Below the pieces are notes generated by a model that saw nothing but the letters and a program-made list of their open reading frames with translations, did not search any database and had not been told where the DNA came from. Source: Erythrobasidium yunnanense (lineage: Eukaryota > Basidiomycota > Cystobasidiomycetes > Erythrobasidiales > Erythrobasidiaceae). Taken from it: 64,000 nt of DNA. A program made the translations under genes and the position numbers. Below are positions 26,131 through 36,914 of the stretch, piece by piece (within the stretch, counting starts at the first letter, position 1; each line of letters begins with the position of its first letter). Location: NCBI GenBank assembly GCA_001600175.1, contig BCJC01000002.1, positions 1,246,318 to 1,310,317 of the forward strand, given 5' to 3'.

Positions 26131-27120
26131 CTAGGCATACCAGTCCTCATCGGAATCAAAGTCCGGATCGTAGACCTTGCCTAACAGATCGAGGGTTCCT
26201 GCTATAGGGCGGCCTAAGCTGTTCATCCTAACGTTCTTCATGACCAGTCGTGAATCTGTGATCCATTGTCTTAGGATGCGCCTGCTACGCTCGCCTGCCC
26301 GCAGGTACTTCTCTATCTCTGTGTAACCCTGTCCGAATCCAAAGTTGCCCATGTCCACATGAACTCCCTTCAGCCAAAGATCGCCAAGATTTCTGATTCG
26401 TAGCCTGAAGTTTCCATGCAAAATGGATGGACGCAGAACAGACGTCTGCGTTTCAATGTAGTCTACGACTTGCATAAGCTTGGGTACATTTGCCCAAGCC
26501 TTCCCGCCATCCAAGCTCAAGACAGGCTTGCCGTAGACCACTGCTGTTTCGGTCCTCGGGAAGAGCCTGAACCGGACACCGACCTTGCAGTCGTGAAAGT
26601 CTCTCGCTCGAATGCACTGTGCAGCGTCTTTGTCGTTCCGGTCGTAGTCGAGGAATTCCAGAGGTATGTTGAGGTATTTCTTGGAGTTCTTCTGTGGCCG
26701 TTCGTTGCGCAGGAAGCGACTCAGTCGCAGACTAACGAAGTTGCCATTTGCTGTGTAGAGCTCTTCGCACGTCTCATGTTCAACCTGCATGGGAAGGTTA
26801 TCTGCTGGCTCGACATGAGTGACGAAATAATCGAGGTCCGGTGAAAGGGTTATCCGTGATAGAGAGGCAGTACCGCTATCCCTCCGATCCTTCGAAGACA
26901 TGGATGAGCTGGAAGCACGCGACGACATGCCGCTAGACAGACTAGCGGAACCTTGACTCCGCCGGTGGACCGTAGTGGAAGCAGGGCCAGCCTGCTTGTT
27001 GCGCGAGGCTGCCGGATAGGCAGGCTCTGTCTGTTGAAGAGGGGAACGCCCAACAGGGCATCGCGGTTTGAGAGTGATCCGTTTGGCTTGGCGTTGCTGC
27101 CTGTTGAGGAAAAGAGCCAT
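26131..27120 (-). CDS. Tandem family member 1, unrecognised
   Basis: A single open frame whose start MALFLNRQQRQAKRITLK was chosen because the neighbouring paralogue at 28737-29708 begins the same way; the frame stays open to 27216. Shared features: a basic N-terminus, an NKQAG motif near residue 37, a Ser-rich stretch, then LSRITLSPD, then CIRARDFHDCKVGVRF, PVLSLDGGKAW followed by VVDYIE, and a C-terminal QWITDSRLVMKNVRMNSLGR then PIAGTLDLLGKVYD. There is no signal peptide or membrane segment, so the product is probably intracellular. It is closest to member 3, including nearly identical DNA at the 3' end. I do not recognise the family. Confidence 0.65.
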   Translation of the reverse strand: MALFLNRQQRQAKRITLKPRCPVGRSPLQQTEPAYPAASRNKQAGPASTTVHRRSQGSASLSSGMSSRASSSSMSSKDRRDSGTASLSRITLSPDLDYFVTHVEPADNLPMQVEHETCEELYTANGNFVSLRLSRFLRNERPQKNSKKYLNIPLEFLDYDRNDKDAAQCIRARDFHDCKVGVRFRLFPRTETAVVYGKPVLSLDGGKAWANVPKLMQVVDYIETQTSVLRPSILHGNFRLRIRNLGDLWLKGVHVDMGNFGFGQGYTEIEKYLRAGERSRRILRQWITDSRLVMKNVRMNSLGRPIAGTLDLLGKVYDPDFDSDEDWYA

Positions 27121-27424
27121 GTCTGCCGAAAGATAGGATAAACCCAGTATGTGAGTAGAGAGGTGAGAGCCTTGTCGCCCCTTTCGCATAGGGTCTTGCT
27201 GAGGGATGAAGGGCAACCTTTCAGAATCAGAAAGGGATTTCCGGTATTTGTGCTACCTCTTGCGACAGTCCTTGATTGTAGCGCTCGCGTAAATCTGTTA
27301 GTACAGAGTACAGAGTATGCAGTTCTCTGTGACGCTCCCAGCCTGTCAGACCTGGTGTTGTCAGCTGTCAGATAAGCTGCGAAGCAATCGATAAATGCCT
27401 GAGGGTGAACATGTACGTGATGAC

Positions 27425-28396
27425 TTACTTCTTCAGCAGGATTAGAGTCGCCCCCATAGGTCTATTGAAACTGTTGAGACCTACGTTCCTAACCACGAGT
27501 CTTTTCGTCCCAATCCACTTCTCCAATGTTTCTCTTTGCTCCCAAAGCTCTCTCTTCTCAAACCCCAACCAGCTCTTGTTGCCTGTCTCATCGGCGAAGG
27601 ACAAAGTCGACCAACTGATGTGAGAAATGTGAGCCCCGTTCCTGATCTCGAGGTCGCCTTCGGAGAACGAGGGTGGGGCCTTGGAACGAGGATTATAGTT
27701 TCCTATATATTTTATGACGTCCATCTCGTTTATCTTGGTACAGGCTTGCCCGCCGTCCACACTGAACAGCGGGCGCCGAAGCAGGACTACCTTCTGGCTG
27801 TCGACAGAGATGCAGTAGTCCAGTTGACTGACGCGGCAGTTGCTGCGTTCCTTGTCGAGATTCCCTTTTCGCAGGCATCGTACCGTGAGCTCGTCGTCAG
27901 TATCGTAATAGAAGAGCTTTACAGGTATATTGAGGACAATGTGTGTACCTAGATTCACCCTCGATGGCAGCCGCAGGCTGATTACCCCTTCAACGGGACT
28001 TCTGGTAAGGTCCCTTCTGAAGGAAACATCGTTGCAGCTGGTCAAGTCGCGGTTCGTACCGGAAGGTAATCGCGAAATTTTGGTAACGCGATAGATTTGA
28101 TCTTGCGTGCGACTGGGGTTCATCGTACTCTGATATAGAGTGATGCGTGAAAGGAAGGCAGTCTCGCTTTCCGTCCGGCCTTTTGCAGTGCTCGATCTGG
28201 CAGAGGACAGGGAGGCGGCCGAGACGCCAGATGATGTGGTAGAGACTTGGCTTGATCGACGAGAGGGAGACGCAGCAGGACCAGCCTGCTTATTGGATGT
28301 CGAGACGACAGACTGCGCTGGGGAAACAGACGCTGTGCCAGCAGCGCAATTGATCGTGGAGCCAGGAGAAGTATTGCTTGTCGTATGCTGTTTCAT
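27425..28396 (-). CDS. Tandem family member 2, unrecognised
   Basis: The frame is open from 28627, but the ATG at 28396 (MKQHTTSNTSPGSTIN) places the family's NKQAG motif at residue 35, as in members 1 and 3, so I prefer it. Family landmarks are present in diverged form: AFLSRITLYQ, CLRKGNLDKERSNCRV, PLFSVDGGQACTKIN followed by VIKYIGNY, and KWIGTKRLVVRNVGLNSFNR then PMGATLILLKK. It is more diverged than members 1 and 3, which suggests an older duplication or weaker constraint. No signal peptide is evident from this start. Function unknown. Confidence 0.6.
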   Translation of the reverse strand: MKQHTTSNTSPGSTINCAAGTASVSPAQSVVSTSNKQAGPAASPSRRSSQVSTTSSGVSAASLSSARSSTAKGRTESETAFLSRITLYQSTMNPSRTQDQIYRVTKISRLPSGTNRDLTSCNDVSFRRDLTRSPVEGVISLRLPSRVNLGTHIVLNIPVKLFYYDTDDELTVRCLRKGNLDKERSNCRVSQLDYCISVDSQKVVLLRRPLFSVDGGQACTKINEMDVIKYIGNYNPRSKAPPSFSEGDLEIRNGAHISHISWSTLSFADETGNKSWLGFEKRELWEQRETLEKWIGTKRLVVRNVGLNSFNRPMGATLILLKK

Positions 28397-28736
28397 CTTG
28401 CTTAAGCGTCCTGGTCGTATTGCTTGTGAGGTGAAAGCAGCCCTGTGGGAGACGTGCGAGCCTTTGCGCATATCGTGGCCTTCAAGGGTAAACTTCCACA
28501 AAGGCCTTTCGGCGCATGAGGCCCGCGTGCCATGAACTACTCGCGATGAGCACTGGTCTGCTCCCAGATATCCGTGAAAGTATGAACGTTGTAATGTGAA
28601 TGTCAGCGCCCTGCCGGGCAGAGTCAAGAAAGCATAGTGCTCACAGTCTACCGGACGGAAAATCGCCTATGCAAGCAGGCTACCACTCTGCTCAAGTAGT
28701 AATCGAATGTGCATTTGCATGTGTGCTCGTGCCGGA

Positions 28737-29708
28737 CTACCACCAAAAAACAGAGTCATCGTAGACCTTGCCTAACAGATCGAGGGTTCCTGCTATAGGG
28801 CGGCCTAAGGTGTTGACTCTCACGTCCCTCAGGACCAGGCGTTTTGCCTTGATCCACTGTCTTAAAAGGCTTCTGCCACCATCCTGCGCCCGCACATATT
28901 CGTCTATCTCTTGATGACCCTCGCCCGCCTCGAAGTCGTCCATGTCCACGTAGGCTCCTCTCATCCAGACTTCCCAGAGGTCACCGAAAGCTTTACCTCC
29001 TAGCCTAAATTTGCCGTGCAGCTTTAGCGGATGCTGACGACGAGGGGGCGCTTCTTCCTCAATGTAGTCTATGACTGTAAATGTACCCGGGCAATTTGCC
29101 CAAGCTTTCCCGCCATCTACGCTCAAGACAGGTTTGCTGTAGACTACTGCTGTCTCGGTCTGAGGAAAGAGCTTGAACTTGACATCGACTCTGCAGTCGA
29201 CGTAGTCTCTCGCTCGAATGCACTGTGCTGCAACTTTGTCGTTCCGGTCGTAATCGAGGAGTTGCAGAGGTATGCTAAGGTATTTGTTAGAATATTTGCT
29301 TGGCTGTTCGTTGCGTGGGAAGCGATTCAATCGCAGACTGATATAGTTGCCATTTGTTCTGTAGAGCTCTTCGCACGTATCATGTTCAACGTTGACGGGG
29401 AGATTATCTATTGGTTTAAGATCGGTAACCCAGTATTGTAGGTCCGGCGAAAGGGTTATCCGTGATAGAAAGGCAGTACCGCTATCTCTCCGACTTTCCG
29501 AGGACGACGATGAGATGGAGCGGCGGAGCGACTCGTTTGTACGTGAAGTCGCGGACCCTTGACTCGGCCGGCGAGTCTGACCAGCCTGCTTATTGGGCGT
29601 GGATATCGGGAAGGCGGGCTCTATCTGCTGAAGCGGAGAAGGCCCAGCGGGGCATTGAGCTTGACGAGTGATTCTTTTGCGTCTGTGCCTCGAGAGAAAG
29701 AGAGCCAT
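28737..29708 (-). CDS. Tandem family member 3, unrecognised
   Basis: Starts MALFLSRHRRKRITRQAQ, like member 1. Landmarks: PNKQAGQTRRPSQGS, AFLSRITLSPDLQYW, CIRARDYVDCRVDVKF, PVLSVDGGKAWANCP followed by VIDYIE, and QWIKAKRLVLRDVRVNTLGR then PIAGTLDLLGKVYDD, ending SVFWW. The DNA just inside the stop codon is almost the same as in member 1, pointing to a recent duplication or gene conversion. Intact frame, no introns needed. Function unknown. Confidence 0.65.
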   Translation of the reverse strand: MALFLSRHRRKRITRQAQCPAGPSPLQQIEPAFPISTPNKQAGQTRRPSQGSATSRTNESLRRSISSSSSESRRDSGTAFLSRITLSPDLQYWVTDLKPIDNLPVNVEHDTCEELYRTNGNYISLRLNRFPRNEQPSKYSNKYLSIPLQLLDYDRNDKVAAQCIRARDYVDCRVDVKFKLFPQTETAVVYSKPVLSVDGGKAWANCPGTFTVIDYIEEEAPPRRQHPLKLHGKFRLGGKAFGDLWEVWMRGAYVDMDDFEAGEGHQEIDEYVRAQDGGRSLLRQWIKAKRLVLRDVRVNTLGRPIAGTLDLLGKVYDDSVFWW

Positions 29709-29953
29709 GTCTACTGAGAGATCTTCAAGCGGGTGTATGAATACAGAGGTGAGAGCCATGCCGCCCTTTTCCCATGAGGTGTTGCTGAGGTAAAGGGAAC
29801 CCTTCCGACTAAGGGCTTTCGTCATCGATGGGCCCTGACCGCCTGACCCTATTGCACGCTTTTCGAGGCCGGCTCAAGGTGCGCCCTGACAATTGATGTT
29901 GCCACTCTGCTTGACAATATCCGTCAACTGACAAGGCTAGTAATGTGCACACA

Positions 29954-30895
29954 TTACGCTTTAAAACCGGATTCCTTCAATCCAAAGTCACCAGAGATGG
30001 CCCTGCCGCAGCTGTTGAGGGTGACAAATCTAAAGGTCAAGCGGCCGGCTCTGATCCAGCCAGTGATAGTTCGCAGGCGCGTATGAGGCGACATAGCGTT
30101 GACATCTGTGAGGTGCTTGTCGTCACTATCATTGATGAGTGACCAATCCAGCCATACATCACTCCTCGACTGATCGACATTCCGCCAGGTGTTGAGTAAC
30201 CGCACCTTGCCCTGCCCGTACGATATACCTCCACTATCTTGAGGCTTGCCAGTAAAGTTCTCGATGTAGTCCGTAGCCCGCGTATCCCATAAACACTTCC
30301 AGTACTTTCCGCCGTCTAAAGTCAGAACCGGCCGACGCTGCAGGGTCACTGTACAGTCTACAGCATTCTCAGATAGGACAATACCGCTGAGCCGACAATT
30401 AGAGAAGTCCTCCTCTTGTAGACGTTCTCCCAAAATTCGATCTTGCTTGTCGCGATTACAGTATTTGAGCGGTATATCGATTTCATCGCCGGAGCGGAGG
30501 CCTGAAGAGACCAATTTTACCCTAAGGATGCCTTGAGTGCGATAAAAGAGTGAAGCGACAGAGAGGGGAGGTCCTGAAGGCTTGCAACCCGGGTCGATGT
30601 TCGAAACTAGGCGGCTGCGCGTTCGATTGTCAGACAGTGACATACGCGACAGAGGTGCAGTGACGGAGTCTAGGAGGCTTTGGCGGCGACTCGAAGATCT
30701 GGTGGAGAGACCGGAGCACCACGAGCCAGCGGATGATGTGCTAGCAATGCTAGGGATGGAGGATACTGACGATTCGGTAGATGCAGTACTCATTCGCCGC
30801 TCGGGGATAGAAGCTGCATCGCTGTTGGAGTTCGAACAAGCTCGTCTCATCTGCCGAAGAGGAGACGGGATCGGAAGTGGTCGTCTGCGCTGCAT
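29954..30895 (-). CDS. Tandem family member 4, diverged, unrecognised
   Basis: The start MQRRRPLPIPSPLRQMRRA is basic like the other members but lacks the NKQAG motif. A Ser-rich stretch leads into APLSRMSLSDN, then LQEEDFSNCRLSGIVL, RRPVLTLDGGKYWKCLW followed by ATDYIENF, and GWIRAGRLTFRFVTLNSCGR then AISGDFGL. The order and spacing match members 1-3, which supports common descent, while most other residues differ. No signal peptide. Function unknown. Confidence 0.6.
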   Translation of the reverse strand: MQRRRPLPIPSPLRQMRRACSNSNSDAASIPERRMSTASTESSVSSIPSIASTSSAGSWCSGLSTRSSSRRQSLLDSVTAPLSRMSLSDNRTRSRLVSNIDPGCKPSGPPLSVASLFYRTQGILRVKLVSSGLRSGDEIDIPLKYCNRDKQDRILGERLQEEDFSNCRLSGIVLSENAVDCTVTLQRRPVLTLDGGKYWKCLWDTRATDYIENFTGKPQDSGGISYGQGKVRLLNTWRNVDQSRSDVWLDWSLINDSDDKHLTDVNAMSPHTRLRTITGWIRAGRLTFRFVTLNSCGRAISGDFGLKESGFKA

Positions 30896-31050
30896 GGTCG
30901 TCCACTTCGCGGTCTACGCAGGCTGTCAGTGTCTTTGCGCGAGTTGTCAAACCTGTGAGCCCACATAGACGGGTGCTGTCGTGAAACATTGAGAATTTGA
31001 AAGGGCTCCATGGTGATTGGCAAAGTTCCGGCATGCAAGGGAATGGAAGT

Positions 31051-33233
31051 CTACTTTCCTTTAACTCTTCCGTGAAAGTAATCCAAAGCCTTCTTGACTG
31101 CCCCTAAACAGGGTTCTAGCGCTTCCCTCACTGCGACGTCGTCCATCCCGATCTTTTTGGCATCCGCAACGACGGTATCTACTCTTTCTTGAGTCTTCTC
31201 GAGATATGTGACCATGCGTTGTGCTTTTCCAGCTTTCTGTTGCGGAGTAGCCATCGCACTAGCTGAGATATCATCTGTCCGTGCGGGCAGAACCGCGGAC
31301 CAGAAATGTCTGAGAAACTCGTTTGCAGAGGCTTGACACGATATCATAGCTCGGAGTATCTGTTCAGGGAACATTTGGGAATGGGCGGTAGACGAAGAAG
31401 ATGTAGCCAGGCGCTGCTGTATATTGGCTTGTAGTGATTGCAAAGCAGAAGTTGCGGACGAGCGGGAGAAGCGGAAGTGACCAAGGTCTGGTTGCCATCC
31501 TTTTAACCTCTTCCTGCTGTCTTGCCAGATCTCGTCTGCTTCGTCCTCCGTCAAGCGCCGCTTTTGATTCTCCTTATCTGGCCCATCCGGAGTAGCACTA
31601 GCTGCAGATCCTCCTCCATACGCGTCGGACTGATCTCCGACATTCAGAGGGATGACTTCGTCCCTCTCGTTGCCTTGTAGATCATCCAGAACAATATCGT
31701 CGTAGTACTTCCGAGAACCTGCATCTCCGCCATGAAGGTGGTTGAGACTGTTGTTACCCCGAGCAGCAGCACCCCTGCGATCGTAAGATAGTCAGCGGTA
31801 AAGTTAGCTGCTCCACATAATTGTGTGGTACTGACATAGCTTGTACGAGGAGCCTTTCACTATGCTCGTTGAACTTGCGCATGAGAGGTAAGCTTTTCTT
31901 CTGACTCCCTGCCTTCATCGTAAAGTCCTTCGAGTTACCCGTCTCTCCGTGATCCTCTTCCGTAGCAGCCAAATCGAGCAGTCTGTAGATATCGTCCTGC
32001 CTCATATTGGTATTCTTCGGTTCTAGATCGTCATCCGGATCTTCGAGGTACTTGTCAAAGATCGCATCGTCTTTGATCCTGCCGCTGGCTTGTCCTGCTA
32101 AGGTCGAAGAGCCGGACATACGATGTCGATCGAAAAGTTTGCTTGAAAAGTATCGATGCCAGAACTCTGCTTCTGCCAGCTAAGAAGCGGAACATCAGTT
32201 CTAGTTTGTCACTCAACCAGAATTCCCTTACCGGCTCCGGCACATTGTCGTTATAGGCTTTCTGCACAATAGGATATTGTTCGAAGATATCGCGAATAAT
32301 GTTCTTATTCAATGTGATCCTGATTTCGCCAGATTCTGTGTGTTCAGGCTTCGGGTCCACTATTTGGGCGGATCGACCAGGATTACTGTTAATGCTCTGT
32401 GCTATAAATTCTGCTTGTAGCATATACTGCAACCAGGTGACCCTGTCAGAACACGCAGCTTATACATGAGGAAGCCAGACGCACCTCTCTGCCCTCCCAA
32501 AACTCCTCTTCACTCATAGCTCCGCCTCTGACCAGGTCTACATGCAATGCATACAGATCGGGATTATCCATCAGGATTTTCTTCCTTACGGCAAGATCCT
32601 TGGTAGGGTCTCTCTCAGCAATCGGAGAGTCTTTTGCTGCTCCTGCCTGTGAGGCCACCTGACTTGGAGACGGAAGGCCATTAAAGCTTCCCGAACCTGC
32701 ACTGCTGCCCGCGACTGGTGAAGGTGCCGCAGAAGGTGCTGCAGACGATGATATAGCTGCTTCAGCTGCTAATGCGGTAGCTGCCTTGTTTCGACTGATG
32801 ATCTGAGATATCTCCCGCTTGAAATGCTCTCTGTCAGAAACAGCTGAAGCCCCGGATATGAATCTAAGCATAGGTCAGTTACTGTTTACGGACCAGGCTA
32901 CAATCAGACATACGTGAAATTATAGCTCTCTTCGTTTGAGCCACCTGGCAGATCCAGAATATTTATCTTCATCACAACTTTGGCGCCGCCCTCTTTCGAC
33001 ATGAACAGAGCTGAACACGGATATCGTCAAATCACCGGAAGCCGAAATCTAGAAGGCGGCCCACTGTTCAGACGCTCATTGACAAAGCTTAGCTCGCCGT
33101 TTGGGTTGGTCGACCCTTGCTGGCTCCAGACCAGACGCGTTCTGTTCAATGAGAGCGTGCCATTCTTCTTCTTGTAGCTGGTGTTCGCCTCGCAAAGCAC
33201 AGCAGACTTTCCCTTGCCAGCGGGTGAAGCCAT
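31051..33233 (-). CDS. TFB1: TFIIH core subunit Tfb1/p62
   Basis: Subunit of the general transcription and repair factor TFIIH. The N-terminus MASPAGKGKSAVLCEANTSY, then KKKNGTLSLNRTRLVWSQQG, is the PH-like domain that binds activators and XPG/TFIIE. After introns come NILDLPGGSNEESYNF and REHFKREISQIISRN. The BSD region has AVRKKILMDNPDLYALHVDL and then EEFWEGRE, the conserved F-W pair. A later exon has PIVQKAYNDNVPEPVREFW (second BSD-like part), and the C-terminus has AMISCQASANEFLRHFWSAV, matching the p62 C-terminal helices. It is divergent from ATG4 with about 280 bp between starts, and a second TFIIH subunit lies 3.7 kb away. Confidence 0.9.
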
Positions 33234-33514
33234 TCTCGCAGGGCCGTCTAAGGGCTTCTTTGAAGGTCTATCTTGATAGTGCGATAGTCCTCATATATGG
33301 TAGAAGCGGGCTTTGTCGTTTCGCGTATCTTGCAGCCTATCTTTCGCTTCTTCTGACTCCCAAAAGAGCTGACTTTCGCCAGAGTCGCCAACCAGCGCCA
33401 GCTACAGTCCACAGCGATGTCTTCGAGGTTCAGCCAGAAGACTTGAGATCTCAGAAGGTAGCTTAAATCCAGAAGAAACAGATTGGAGCGAAGACAACCC
33501 TGCGAAGTCGAAGC

Positions 33515-36500
33515 ATGACGCTTAAGCCGGCAACAGTGTCGCAAACCTCGAGCAGACCGTCAAGTAGCTTTCTGGACGCTGATGTATCACAATCCCAACA
33601 CCATGGTGCTGCGAATCAGCCCGAAGATGCAAACCAGGCCTCGTTAGATGGTACCGGTCCCTACGTGATCCTGGAACCGCGACAACCGCAGCTAGACGGG
33701 ATTCAAGAAGGCACTGATCCTATTATGATGCATTCAGGTAGCTGACGCATCGCCTCGGTATCCCGAATGTGTTGACTGATCAAGGACACGCTTCAGGCCC
33801 GCTTGTGAACTCTGGCTCACCTACATCGCCAGTCTACAGTGACGCGCACAAGTCTTTACCCAGTCTTCCGCTGCACGAGGTGACTCCGGCACCTATGGCT
33901 CCACCGCTTGTAGTACCAGATAAGCCGGTCTCAGCACCTCAAGATCAGCAAGCCGGGCGTCGTATGGGTGCATGGATCAATGGTCTAATCAACAATCAGG
34001 ATAGTAAATCCATCCGAAACACTCCGCCAGCAAGCATCAATTCGTCACGCGAAGATGCCGACTCGACATATTCCTTCTCTACCATCGCATCCAATACAAG
34101 TTCGCCTTCAAAGCTTCGTAAGAAGCACAATACATCGAGCTATACGAGGAACAGCATTGACGCAACCATCCGACCGGAAACTCCCAATTCGCAAGCTTCG
34201 ACAAGTCAGCCGGCTTTGCGCATGGGTGGCCTCGACCGCTTCCTTGATCGTGCTGTACAGTACTTTACAGATTCAGACAGCAACGTCGATCAGTGTCCAG
34301 ACGATATCTGGCTACTTGGCGTGCGGCATGACGGCTACAGACCTGAGCCAGCAGTAGGCGACATGAGCGAGCGCCGCTCTTCCGCCAGCGGGCCTTCATC
34401 TTCATCTGCACCGTCTGCGCCACAGGCATGCAGATCACCTCGCCTGCCTCGCATCAAGCGTAACGGCTTTGGAAAGGGCAGAGAAGGGCGGCGAGGTAGT
34501 AAGACCAGTCTAGGCGAAGCCAGTGACCAGAACGAGAGTCCTAGATCCTCTTCCTCGACCATCCCTGAAGCTTCGACTTCTCGCCCAGCAACGCTTCAAC
34601 CGTTTGCGTCTCCGCCGCGATCCAAATCGGCAGCTTTCTTCTCCGCCTTTAAGTCTAGCAATACAATGAATAGTATTGCTCAATACTCTTTGCCCGAGGG
34701 CACTTCGCGGTCTCCGTCAAAGCTTCTCGGACGTGCGAGCTCTAGTAACTCTAGTATATCCGCGTCCTCCCAAACAATGTCGCGGCTTTCTTCCTCATCG
34801 TCAGCGGGCTCTTCTCAATCTATCTCGACGCCTCGGATCTCCTCTACATCCGATGCTAGTCTTAATACGCTGCCTACTCTGGCGGAAACAAACGGCTGGC
34901 CTCCGTCTTTCTACCTCGACTTCTACTCACGGATACAGCTTACCTACCGCTCGAGCTTCTTGCCGATACCCACAGCTCAGAATTCATCTGGATCGCTTTC
35001 ACCGACCAATGCCGTTAGCGGGGCGTGGAATTCGATGCTGAATGGCTTGAGCGCGAGCATAGGAAGAGGCTCGCCCGCCACTCCGAAGGAGAATGGTCTA
35101 ACTAGCGATACCGGGTGGGGATGTATGCTGCGGACGGGACAGAGTCTTCTGGCCAACGCTTTGGTGCATGCCCATCTTGGCAGAGGTGTGTAGAATTTGG
35201 TCGAGACATAGAGGGCAAGCACTAACTTACTTCAAATTGTAGACTGGAGGCATCCCCTCGCTGAACGTGCCGAGGCGCTGCGAGACCGCCCTGATTATCA
35301 TACTTACGTCCGCTTGATCAGCTGGTTCCTCGACGACCCTTCCGCCCTGGCAGCTTTTTCCATACATCGCTTCGCAGCGGAAGGTCAAAGACTCGGTAAG
35401 CAAGTCGGAGAATGGTTTGGCCCTTCAACTGCTGCCGGTGCCATCAAATCACTCGCGAACAGCTTCGAGCCAGCAAACCTAGGTGTTGCTTTGGCGATAG
35501 AGACAACGATCTATCGATCTGAAGTCTTCAGCATCGCTTCTGATGGCGGGCCGGATGGGCTATGGAATAGACCTGTCCTTATTCTCGTACCGCTACGCCT
35601 GGGATTGAATAACGGTGTCAACCCCATCTACTTCAAGTCCATCAAGCATTACTTCACTCTACCTCAGTGTGTAGGAATAGCTGGAGGGAGACCATCAAGT
35701 TCGTACTACTTTGTTGGGACGCAGAACGACAACCTCTTCTACATCGATCCGCATCACACCAAGCCTAGCGTACAGAAAGTGACCGTACCAGATGAGCTTC
35801 GGCATCAAGCAGAACATGCACCCTTACAATCAAGCGAGTCCAAAGCCGCAAAGGAGCTAGAGGGATTCTTTACTTCTGCGTACAGTCCGCAGGAGCTACT
35901 GTCCTTTCATTGCGAGAAAGTCCGCAAGATGTCTCTGACTGGTCTCGATCCAAGCATGCTAGTCGGTCTTCTGTGCAAAACCAGAGCAGACTGGGACGAT
36001 CTCTGCGTACGGATGAAGGAATTCGGGTCCGCGAAGGGTGCACAACCGATCATACATATCGTTCAGGAGATGCCTGCGTGGATGCGGAATCCGAGCAGGA
36101 CGCTCAGCAGTACAGGCCGACCAGCAGACGCTGTCCGCGATGTAAAGTTATCACAGCTTTCTGAGGGAGGGCCTCTCAATTTACAGCGCACCATCAGCAG
36201 AGAAGATGCAGACTCGGTAGATTATGCCGATTCCGATGACTGGGATATCGAAGATTCGGAAGGCGAATCGAATATGGGTGTAGAAAGTATTGGTAGACAA
36301 AGCTCCGCCAGCGCATCTGTTCCTTCGGGCAGTCTACCGAAAGATTACACGAGGGTGGAGGAACCCAAAGAGCGGAACGACAGTACCGACGATTGGCAGG
36401 AGATGCCTCAGCCTTCACGGACAGAGCGCAAGGAAGTCGCCGGATCGCCGGAATCTCTCTTCTTCGACAGAGACGCAGAGGCAGTGGTCGTACCGTCTAC

Positions 36501-36714
36501 AGCAAGGACAGTCTCCTTCCCGTCGACCAGTATTTCTCGCCTGCCTGAGCAGGAAGAGAAGCACGAAGTAGCGGCACTGTCATCGAAAGACAGCGAAGAT
36601 CACTTTGATGATTGGCAAGGTGTCGGTCTCGAGTCGCAGCGGACTCGGCAGACTTCAAACGATTCGGGCGGTACGCAGAGGGCGAGAACTGTTTCGCGCG
36701 AAAATGATATTTGA
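33515..36714 (+). CDS. ATG4: Autophagy cysteine protease Atg4
   Basis: Processes and delipidates Atg8. The start MTLKPATVSQTSSRPSSSFL is followed by an intron at about 33738-33785. The protease core has TSDTGWGCMLRTGQ with the catalytic Cys near 35124, preceded by FYLDFYSRIQLTYRSSFLPI. After the intron at about 35187-35242 come RDRPDYHTYVRLISWFLDDP and a C54 middle region, then NNLFYIDPHHTKP (read as QNDNLFYIDPHHTKP) with the catalytic Asp and His. An N-terminal extension of roughly 500 residues, Ser-rich and probably disordered, and an acidic Ser-rich tail with DDWQEMPQP and DDWQGVGLE repeats are larger than in yeast Atg4; long forms are usual in basidiomycetes. Confidence 0.93.
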
Positions 36715-36914
36715 TGAAGATACGTAACGGAGTCTTTCAGTGTGTCGTTGTTTTATTCGAACAGCTAGCCGAAGACCGGTAGATGTACTCTGTGTGCATT
36801 GTCTCTTGATTCTTCTGTAGCTAGCTTCCTTTTGCCTGCAGTCTTCGTCTGACTTGATCGTCTGTTCTGATACAACAACAGCATCTATACTTCTAACACT
36901 AGGAGGGGTTGCCT

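Larger units (their letters stand above)
26131..30895 (-). repeat. Head-to-tail array of four paralogous genes
   Basis: Four genes in the same orientation, spaced about 0.25-0.35 kb apart (about 0.3 kb between chosen starts and stops), share motif order: basic N-terminus, Ser-rich stretch, LSR(I/M)(T/S)L, a Cys near D/N-C-(K/R)-(V/L), a DGG strand, and a C-terminal W-I-x3-R-L block ending in R-(P/A)-(I/M)-x-G. Members 1 and 3 are closest, so a unit of one or two genes may have duplicated recently. Confidence 0.75.

Noticed and set aside
28140-28535. 131-codon + strand frame opposite tandem family member 2
   Set aside because: The minus strand shows family motifs shared with three neighbours; this frame does not.
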